Assembly (NCBI GenBank): GCA_902803195.1
Contig: CADCOX010000201.1
Coordinates: forward strand, 1-5,730
DNA: 5,730 nucleotides
Reading direction: 5' to 3'
Source: an uncultured Bacteroidales bacterium
GTDB taxonomy: Bacteria > Bacteroidota > Bacteroidia > Bacteroidales > Bacteroidaceae
In this document: piece by piece, positions 1 through 4,819 of the stretch
Numbering within the stretch: position 1 is the first letter of the stretch
Layout: each line of letters begins with the position of its first letter
Notes under the pieces: generated by a model
What the model saw: only the letters and a program-made list of their open reading frames with translations
What the model was told of the DNA's origin: nothing
Database searches by the model: none
Translations under genes and position numbers: made by a program

Positions 1-866
1 TCCTTCAGCGCACTGCGACGGGCCAGTTGCGCGGGCAGCGTCTGTTCGATGATGCCTTTGGAGTCGGTCACGGCCACCCAGCGCCAGGGGAGTGCGCGCT
101 TGCCGGAAGTCTTGGCGATGTAGTTGGCCTCTTCGGTGATGGCCTCACTGCGGTCGCCACGCGGCTCCCACTTAAGCGGCGACTTCGGGTACGTCGGAAC
201 GATGGCCTTGCCGTCGGTGTTGAGGAACTGATGGGGGTAGTCGTCGAGGTCGCTTTGTCCTACGAGCAATTGAGTATCATCAGCAGTTGAGAGCAGCAGG
301 GGGACGGTCGTCATCTTGCGGTCTGATGCGTTCCATTCCGTCAGCGTTTCATGGCGATAAGGCTCTTCAAAAGAAGTGTTGAAGTTGTTGGGAGCGCTCT
401 GGCGATGAGCGGTGAAACCCTCGGCAGGGACGAAACGGAAGGGCTCGTCGATGATCTCGACCTCGCCTTTCATATTGAGCACGAAGCGGTGAGCTACACC
501 ATTGTTCATCACGCGCAAGCGCACCGTTACGCCCGAACCGACATTGATGGTAGCTTCGTTGTAGTCCTCGTTGATGGTCGAGAACTTCAGAGGCACCACG
601 GGACTGAAGCTCGATTTGACATGTTGGACGCGTCCCATCTTGACTTTGCCTCCGTAGTTCATGTTCTTCAGCGAGAGAACAATATCATTGATGGAATACA
701 CGACTTTGCCGTCGCGGCTGACGGTGTAGCCGAGATTCGATGTGTTCACTTGCACGGTGATGCGTCCGTCGGGCGACTTGATGGTAGTGGTATTTGGCGC
801 GGCCAGAGCATGGACGCTCAAGCCCACGAGTAGCGTCGTGACGAAGAGGAAAAAGATTTTTTTCAT
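1..866 (-). CDS. GH97 family glycoside hydrolase, N-terminal part (runs off left edge)
   Basis: Exported glycosidase of family GH97, whose members hydrolyse alpha-glucosides by inversion (SusB-like) or alpha-galactosides by retention. The frame is open from ATG at 866-864 to the window edge, giving 288 codons plus two bases; full-length members have roughly 640-700 residues. Residues 1-22 (MKKIFFLFVTTLLVGLSVHA, then LA) form a type I signal peptide with no lipobox. The beta-sandwich GH97_N domain follows: an opening TTIKSPDGRITVQV, a middle VTVRLRVMNNGVAHRFVL, and a closing LPWRWVAVTD near residues 259-268 with IIEQTLPAQLARRS after it, typical of the end of this domain. The (beta/alpha)8 catalytic barrel and its residues lie outside the window, so alpha-glucosidase and alpha-galactosidase cannot be told apart. 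No Shine-Dalgarno precedes the ATG. A separate promoter lies about 70 bp upstream. Family assignment is by remembered motifs. Confidence 0.9.
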   Translation of the reverse strand, partial: MKKIFFLFVTTLLVGLSVHALAAPNTTTIKSPDGRITVQVNTSNLGYTVSRDGKVVYSINDIVLSLKNMNYGGKVKMGRVQHVKSSFSPVVPLKFSTINEDYNEATINVGSGVTVRLRVMNNGVAHRFVLNMKGEVEIIDEPFRFVPAEGFTAHRQSAPNNFNTSFEEPYRHETLTEWNASDRKMTTVPLLLSTADDTQLLVGQSDLDDYPHQFLNTDGKAIVPTYPKSPLKWEPRGDRSEAITEEANYIAKTSGKRALPWRWVAVTDSKGIIEQTLPAQLARRSALK

Positions 867-1100
867 TGCGAATCAGTTTATGAGGTTGAGGTTTCGAATC
901 GAGGTAAGCGAGTCAAGCGTGTCGCATGACGATGCAAAGTTATGCAAAAAGGATGAGATGCAAAGGCTTTTGGCAATAAAAATAGTTAATCACGGAAAGA
1001 AAAGCAGATTTCAATACTTTTTTGTCATCTGTTCGGACGCCTTTGTGACCAACGACTTACCAGCGGGAAGGGATGAGAGTGAGGACTAGGAATAGATAAT
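867..1100. other. Intergenic region between GH84 and GH97 genes
   Basis: AT-rich, 234 bp. The GH97-proximal half carries the promoter described at 935-964. The GH84-proximal half is the 3' region of that gene. I see no convincing intrinsic terminator there: the only inverted repeat I noticed is CAGAT/ATCTG with a 17-nt loop near 1007-1033, and no T-tract follows it on the minus strand. Read-through from GH84 into GH97 is therefore possible. No small gene is supported. Confidence 0.6.
935..964 (-). promoter_or_regulatory. Candidate Bacteroidetes-type promoter of the GH97 gene
   Basis: Read on the minus strand, TTTG at 964-961 is followed after 18 bp by TAACTTTG at 942-935, a perfect match to the TAnnTTTG -7 element of the Bacteroidetes primary sigma factor. 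Transcription would start near 930, giving a leader of about 60 nt before the ATG at 866. The surrounding sequence is much more AT-rich than the flanking genes, as expected for a promoter. The spacer is about 1 bp shorter than the usual 19-20 bp. Confidence 0.6.
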
Positions 1101-3035
1101 CTACTTTTCCCGTTCGCGCAACCAGATGAGAAGCGGCTGCAGCACTTCGGCCGACGGCTCGGCTGTCTTGACGCTCAAGCTGATACCGTCGCCCAAGCCC
1201 GTGAGGATGGGGAACTGGAAGTCGGGATTCTGCTCCAGGTCAACGGCCTCGGGCGTTCGGCCTTCGAGGCGCTCAATGGCCTCGGCGGCCATGGCTCTTA
1301 ACTTCAGGAGCCACGGACGCACGTCCTCGTAGAACAAGCGGTCGCTGGCTCGGTCAGAGGTCTTCAACCCTTCCATCTGTTCGCAAGCCGTCACCACGCT
1401 CCGCAGCTGGCTGACAAGCCCCCCAGGCTGTGGACGGCCCCGCTCTACGGAGTTGCGGTAGTTCTTCACCACGTAGTTCAAGGCGTCGGCATCGAAGTAG
1501 CGAAGGTAGGGCGCCAACGTGCGTAGGGTGGGAGCATACTTTCGGCCCACAACAGCCGGCAGCGCAGCCTCCCAACTCTGTTGGTTGTCGAAGGCACGAT
1601 TGTTCCATGCATAGTCAGCTACGCTGAAGAGGGCAATCTTCGACACCTCGCCTTGCTGCATAGGATTGATGATGAGCGTAGGCGTCCCCTTCAACTGCGG
1701 TTCCAAGCGCGCCAGCGTGGCGATGTGCTGCTCATCGTGGAAGTTGGCGTACATGTCCATCGTGAACAGTTTGGTCACGTCGTTGTCGTTGCAGGGATAG
1801 TTCCACCACCAGCTGGTATCATGGCCAAGGTACTCTCGGACGATGGCCAAGTCCGTGCTATTAGGCACCGACCACACATTCCGGCCCGTGATGTAGATTC
1901 TCACCTTCTCGGGCACCGTGCTGAGCGACCCGAAGAAACGGCGCGCCTGCTCGGCGGCCACCCACGAGAAAGCGTAGAGTTGAGGCACGAAGTGCAGAGG
2001 TTTCACCGTATCGGCGGGTTGGGCATCGGGGCGGTTCCACCGCTCATCGATGCGTCGCTGCAGTTCCGTCAGTCGGTCGGCCCCGAGTTTCAGCGTAGCG
2101 TCATCCGATGGCACCCCCACATCGTCCACGAACACCCCGAACTGCCGCACGCCCAGACGGTGCATGTCGGCGAACTTGTGCTCGATTTGGTCCAACACCT
2201 GCTGGTTGTTGGCGTCGGTGAAGGCGTTGCCAGGGTGGATGGCCCAGATGAAATTGACCTTTGTGGCCGCGCCCACGGATGCGATGTCGCTGAGCATGTC
2301 CTGCGTCAGATAGCCGATGCGCTGCTGTTCGGGTGTGATGGCTGTCGGGTAAGCCTCTCCCCATAATTTGGAGTGATAAGGGTCCGACTTCGCTCCATAC
2401 ATGTAAGTGTTCATCTTGTAGCGCGCCATGAAACGGAACAGATCCTTCGTCACCTCGGCCGAGTACGGCACTCCATAATAGCCCTCAATGATGCCGCGGT
2501 CGCGGATGTCGGCGTAGTCATATAGGGTCACGCAGGGGAATTCGCCTTTCGCGCCCTTCGCATCAGTCGACTCGTAGTCCAACATCTGCTCGAGCGAGGC
2601 CAGTCCGCAAAAGGTGGCGTCGGTGTTCTCACCCAGAATCAGCACTTGCGCCGACCCACGTTTGTTGGTCGTGAGACTGAGCAGGTGGCGGTCGAACTTC
2701 GGCAAAGCGAAGACATCGCGACTGAGGTTGAGGCGCGAAGCCTCCTTGTCCGCAACGCCTCGCGAACCGTTGATGCCAAGCAGCAGGTTGGCACTACCTT
2801 TCTGCGGGCGATGGGCCTTGGTGACTTGCAGGCCATGCTCTCGTAGCACCTCCTCGGCACGCGCCACTGTGACGGCATCGATGCCCGCCTCTGCCACAAC
2901 ACAGACAGTCCCCGAAAGGCGCGCATGCCCTTCGCGGGCCAACTGCTGTTGCGGTATTGGATAAATCGTGTAAGGCTGTGCAGCGACTACAATCATCACG
3001 CACAGGCCAATCAATGTAAGGACAGTTCTTTTCAT
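1101..3035 (-). CDS. Secreted GH84 beta-N-acetylglucosaminidase (O-GlcNAcase/hyaluronidase family)
   Basis: Retaining exo-beta-N-acetylglucosaminidase using substrate-assisted catalysis, in which the substrate N-acetyl group is the nucleophile; substrates in bacteria are probably host glycan termini. The protein has 644 residues. A type I signal peptide covers about residues 1-19 (MKRTVLTLIGLCVMIVVAA). A GH20b-like N-terminal alpha/beta domain spans about 22-170. The catalytic barrel starts at IRDRGIIEGYYGVPYS (177-192). The catalytic pair is D304-D305 in FGVFVDDVG, matching D242/D243 of Bacteroides thetaiotaomicron GH84. WWWNYPCND (409-417) and INPMQQGEVSK (456-466) match the substrate-binding N339/D344 and N372 motifs. 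A helical C-terminal region follows (about 485-600). The protein is shorter than the roughly 737-residue B. theta enzyme and seems to lack its last accessory domain. The stop is TAG at 1103-1101. No Shine-Dalgarno precedes the ATG. The active site looks intact. Confidence 0.95.
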   Translation of the reverse strand: MKRTVLTLIGLCVMIVVAAQPYTIYPIPQQQLAREGHARLSGTVCVVAEAGIDAVTVARAEEVLREHGLQVTKAHRPQKGSANLLLGINGSRGVADKEASRLNLSRDVFALPKFDRHLLSLTTNKRGSAQVLILGENTDATFCGLASLEQMLDYESTDAKGAKGEFPCVTLYDYADIRDRGIIEGYYGVPYSAEVTKDLFRFMARYKMNTYMYGAKSDPYHSKLWGEAYPTAITPEQQRIGYLTQDMLSDIASVGAATKVNFIWAIHPGNAFTDANNQQVLDQIEHKFADMHRLGVRQFGVFVDDVGVPSDDATLKLGADRLTELQRRIDERWNRPDAQPADTVKPLHFVPQLYAFSWVAAEQARRFFGSLSTVPEKVRIYITGRNVWSVPNSTDLAIVREYLGHDTSWWWNYPCNDNDVTKLFTMDMYANFHDEQHIATLARLEPQLKGTPTLIINPMQQGEVSKIALFSVADYAWNNRAFDNQQSWEAALPAVVGRKYAPTLRTLAPYLRYFDADALNYVVKNYRNSVERGRPQPGGLVSQLRSVVTACEQMEGLKTSDRASDRLFYEDVRPWLLKLRAMAAEAIERLEGRTPEAVDLEQNPDFQFPILTGLGDGISLSVKTAEPSAEVLQPLLIWLREREK

Positions 3036-3083
3036 CTATCAAGTAGGTTTGTTAATAACGATAAGGAAGTTTTTTTAGGCGAT

Positions 3084-3176
3084 GAGCGATTATTGAACGC
3101 TCCTGTCTTGTTCTCAGCCCCTTCGGAGGTCATGCCGGTAGCAGGAATCACGCGACGAACGCGAGCCCCCTCCGGC
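3084..3176 (-). promoter_or_regulatory. Structured GC-rich 5' leader of the GH84 gene (candidate)
   Basis: If transcription starts near 3215, the GH84 mRNA has an untranslated leader of about 180 nt. It contains several inverted repeats: GCCGG 3134-3138 with CCGGC 3172-3176; GGAGG 3125-3129 with CCTCC 3169-3173; CGCG 3151-3154 with CGCG 3160-3163 around a 5-nt loop; and GAGCG 3084-3088 with CGCTC 3098-3102. The first two pairings share 3172-3173 and are mutually exclusive. I do not recognise a known riboswitch. It could equally be a decayed dispersed palindromic repeat. Confidence 0.4.
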
Positions 3177-3221
3177 GTCTGAAGACTATCGTTGCGATGA
3201 GTTATTTAGGTTAGAGCACCG

Positions 3222-3252
3222 CAAAGAAACAAAAAATTACGGAGGTGACAAA
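3222..3252 (-). promoter_or_regulatory. Candidate promoter of the GH84 gene
   Basis: On the minus strand, TTTG (3252-3249) is followed after 19 bp by TTTCTTTG (3229-3222). The -7 element differs from TAnnTTTG at one position (T for A). The spacing is ideal for Bacteroidetes promoters. Transcription would start near 3215-3217. A half-site of the neighbouring array motif (TTTACGTAT, 3256-3264) sits immediately upstream of the -33 element. Confidence 0.45.
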
Positions 3253-3374
3253 ACTTTTACGTATTTTTATATCTTTGCTTGTCGTTTGTCGAGCCTTTTC
3301 CTTCTTCGCAGCTTTCGAATAGATTTGGGGCCAGGCGATAGGAGCCTATGGCTTATGCGTATAGAGGCATCGCT

Positions 3375-3395
3375 CTTCGCGTACTATACGCGAAG
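3375..3395. repeat. Hairpin at left side of the array
   Basis: CTTCGCGTA (3375-3383) and TACGCGAAG (3387-3395) form a perfect 9-bp inverted repeat with a 3-nt loop (CTA). It falls in register with the 22-bp array, replacing the palindromic core of that unit. No T-tract follows on either strand, so it is not a canonical intrinsic terminator. Confidence 0.75.
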
Positions 3396-3482
3396 CCTCT
3401 CACGTATATACGCATTGCCCTTTACGTATATACGCATCGCCCTTTACGTATATACGTGTGAGGCCCTACGTATATACGTGTA

Positions 3483-3510
3483 AGCTATAACGTCTATAGC
3501 TCAAGCTTGA
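3483..3510. repeat. Hairpin plus palindrome at right side of the array
   Basis: AGCTATA (3483-3489) and TATAGCT (3495-3501) form a perfect 7-bp inverted repeat around ACGTC. It is followed at once by the perfect 10-bp palindrome TCAAGCTTGA (3501-3510). This end mirrors the hairpin on the other side of the array. It lies 101 bp past the binding-protein stop codon and could act as a transcript-end or processing structure. Confidence 0.7.
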
Positions 3511-3610
3511 AGGACTGGTCGTAAAGGTGTGAGCGATTATATGTACTAGGACGAAGAGATTGGCGGGGCCTTCCACGATGCCCAAACAATAGGAATTCGG
3601 AAAGAAGGGA

Positions 3611-4819
3611 TTACTCGGCCAATGGATGGTAATAGACGGGCTGCTCGCCAGGTAGGAGGTCGGGATGGAGGATAAGAATGAGGTCGCGCAACAGACGGTC
3701 GGGGTGGAAGGGCGTCTCCTCGTAGAAATGATTGTGAGCAAGGTCACAGCCATAGATGTGGTGCTCCGTGAAAGCGCGGAAGCGAGTGTAAGGTTGGTAG
3801 TCTGAGGACATTTGTCCGTAGGTGAGCGGACGAGGACTGTTGTATTTAAGGAGCCAACAGTCAGCGTTGTGAGCGCGATCGAGCACCGCCTCGAAGGCAA
3901 GGGCTGTGCTGCCGCTGCCAGGCAGGTCGCTGAACAGATAGTCGGCACCTGCATCGGCAAACATAATGCCCATCGTGCTTTGCCCACTGGGTACGAACCA
4001 CTGACCGCCATAGAGCATCTCGGTGAGCAGACGGGGGCGATCGGCGGTTGTCGCAGCCTTCTGCTTTAGAAAGAGATAGTGGCTCTCGACGGCACTGAAG
4101 ATGCTGTCGGCAAGTTCCTCTGCGCCAAAAAGTTCCGCATAAAAACGGATCCACTCTGCACGTGCCAACGGCGACACTTCCATGTATTCGGCACACTCGA
4201 TGATGGGGATGCCCAAGCGCTCCACACGACCATAGCCTCCGCTATGCTCGAAAGGCGTCAGCAGAAGCACCTCGGGCGAGACGTCGATGATGCGTTCGAT
4301 GTTGGGGTTCATGCCGTTGCCGAAGTCGGTGATATGTCCGTTGTTGAGACCTTCTGTGACTACGGGCAAGTCAATGTACTGCTTCTCGCAGACGCCTGTG
4401 ATGGCCGAAGCGCAGCCCAATTCATTGAGCAGGCCGCAGTGGACGGCTGTGGCAACGCCCGCCGAGCGAACAGGAACTTGAATGATGGCTGCGTCGCGGA
4501 GTCCCTTTGAGAGAGAAGGAGGGAGCTGTGCAAGGAACTCTTCATTGCTCTGAGGGCGTTTCCCTTCATTTAGGGAAGGGTTGGGGATATGCCTAAATAT
4601 GTAGCGGTGAAGCACGGCTGTTGAGTCCCAAGGGTCACGAAGCGTCCACACGGAAAAACCATCTCCACGCTCGCAGGTGATGTTGGTTGCATAGCGCAAG
4701 CCCATAGGTTCGAGTTCACTGCTGCTCTTGTAGCTTTCGCGGCAAGAAACTATGACCAACAACAGGCTGGACAACAGTCCTGTGAGCATAAGACCGATGC
4801 TGTGGCGGCGCAGTTTCAT
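3611..4819 (-). CDS. ABC-type cobalamin/iron-chelate substrate-binding lipoprotein
   Basis: Periplasmic binding protein of the FecB/BtuF class, which takes ligand from an outer-membrane receptor and delivers it to a FecCD/BtuCD-type importer. I chose ATG 4819, whose A-T-G-A overlaps the receptor stop and which gives a compact signal peptide (MKLRRHSIGLMLTGLLSSLL) with lipobox IVSC and lipidated C26. An in-frame ATG at 4852 would add 11 residues and a 22-residue n-region. Numbering from 4819, family motifs are VPVRSAGVATAVHCGLLNEL (115-134), NPNIERIIDVSPEVLLLTPF (171-190), GGYGRVERLGIPIIECAEYM (194-213) and FHPDRLLRDLILILHPDLLP (371-390), so both lobes are present. Residues about 79-106 look like an in-frame insertion, described separately. 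The ligand is not settled: the coupled receptor resembles B12 receptors, but iron or haem is possible. No permease or ATPase gene follows. The stop is TAA. Confidence 0.87.
   Translation of the reverse strand: MKLRRHSIGLMLTGLLSSLLLVIVSCRESYKSSSELEPMGLRYATNITCERGDGFSVWTLRDPWDSTAVLHRYIFRHIPNPSLNEGKRPQSNEEFLAQLPPSLSKGLRDAAIIQVPVRSAGVATAVHCGLLNELGCASAITGVCEKQYIDLPVVTEGLNNGHITDFGNGMNPNIERIIDVSPEVLLLTPFEHSGGYGRVERLGIPIIECAEYMEVSPLARAEWIRFYAELFGAEELADSIFSAVESHYLFLKQKAATTADRPRLLTEMLYGGQWFVPSGQSTMGIMFADAGADYLFSDLPGSGSTALAFEAVLDRAHNADCWLLKYNSPRPLTYGQMSSDYQPYTRFRAFTEHHIYGCDLAHNHFYEETPFHPDRLLRDLILILHPDLLPGEQPVYYHPLAE
4502..4585 (-). repeat. Palindromic repeat-like insertion inside the binding-protein gene
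   Basis: These 84 bp encode PNPSLNEGKRPQSNEE followed by FLAQLPPSLSKG, a low-complexity Pro/Ser/Lys-rich segment between RYIFRHI and the conserved AAIIQVPVRS. As I remember the family, related binding proteins have only about 15-20 residues between these points, against about 40 here. At DNA level the two ends are imperfect inverted copies: a plus-strand CCCTTT...GAAGG block near 4502-4520 and its inverse CCCTTC...GGGAAGGG near 4562-4580. Each end can fold by itself. This resembles the dispersed palindromic elements common between Bacteroidetes genes. The frame is kept (28 codons) and there is no stop. The exact boundaries are uncertain. Confidence 0.6.
4816..4819 (-). promoter_or_regulatory. 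ATGA translational-coupling junction
   Basis: On the minus strand the four bases ATGA contain the binding-protein start ATG (4819-4817) and the receptor stop TGA (4818-4816). Such overlaps usually mean termination-reinitiation, which would keep the two products in fixed ratio. The purine stretch AGGA sits directly before it but too close to be a standard Shine-Dalgarno for this ATG. Confidence 0.65.

Larger units (their letters stand above)
3357..3510. repeat. 22-bp tandem array of palindromic units (core ACGTATATACGT)
   Basis: Seven consecutive 22-bp units start at 3357, 3379, 3401, 3423, 3445, 3467 and 3489. The core ACGTATATACG recurs at 3402, 3424, 3446 and 3468, exactly 22 bp apart. In the third and fourth copies it is the full self-complementary 12-mer ACGTATATACGT; in the first two the last base is C. 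Between cores lie about 10-bp linkers: GCATTGCCCTT and GCATCGCCCTT are nearly identical, while the later linkers diverge (GTGAGGCCC, GTAAGCTAT). The outermost units are degenerate, keeping GCGTA at 3357 and 3379 in register and AACGTCTATA at 3489. A still weaker unit may begin at 3335 (GCGATA). Since 22 is not a multiple of 3, every copy shifts frame, which argues against coding. The function is unknown; a multi-site binding array, a transcript-end structure or a minisatellite are all possible. Confidence 0.9.
3036..3610. other. 575-bp intergenic region between binding-protein gene and GH84 gene
   Basis: No credible protein gene lies here. From GH84 outward it contains an A-rich stretch just upstream of the ATG (3040-3080), a GC-rich structured block (3084-3176), a candidate minus-strand promoter (3222-3252), an isolated plus-strand -7-like element (3270-3277), a 22-bp-periodic palindrome array (3357-3510), and about 100 bp of plain 3' flank of the binding-protein gene (3511-3610). 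No obvious intrinsic terminator with a T-tract follows the binding-protein gene, unless the array's hairpins serve that role. Confidence 0.8.

Noticed and set aside
351..833. Plus-strand open frame of 160 codons
   Set aside because: Antisense shadow of the GH97 gene, which has a signal peptide and family motifs on the minus strand.
1581..2366. Long plus-strand open frame of 261 codons
   Set aside because: It lies antisense inside the GH84 gene, which has clear catalytic motifs; the product is His/Arg/Val-rich with no known family, as shadow frames in GC-rich genes are.
3100..3125. TPP riboswitch, suggested by GGGGCTGAGA on the minus strand
   Set aside because: The other conserved THI-box segments (ACCTGAT and the GCGTAGGGA-like part) are missing downstream.
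3375..3395. Intrinsic terminator of the receptor/binding-protein operon
   Set aside because: The hairpin is good, but no T-tract follows on the minus strand and it lies over 200 bp past the stop codon.
3286..3483. Small plus-strand gene of 65 codons across the array
   Set aside because: It starts with TTG, has no recognisable domain, and the 22-bp period shifts the frame with each repeat, so the peptide is a rotating translation of the repeats.
3357..3510. CRISPR array
   Set aside because: Regular repeats are present, but the period is only 22 bp, linkers are about 10 bp and partly identical, and no cas genes are visible.
3466..4011. Minus-strand open frame of 181 codons overlapping the binding-protein gene
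   Set aside because: It is out of frame within the lipoprotein gene and extends into the repeat array; its Ser/Thr-rich product matches no family.
4079..4510. Plus-strand open frame of 143 codons
   Set aside because: Antisense shadow of the conserved binding-protein gene.
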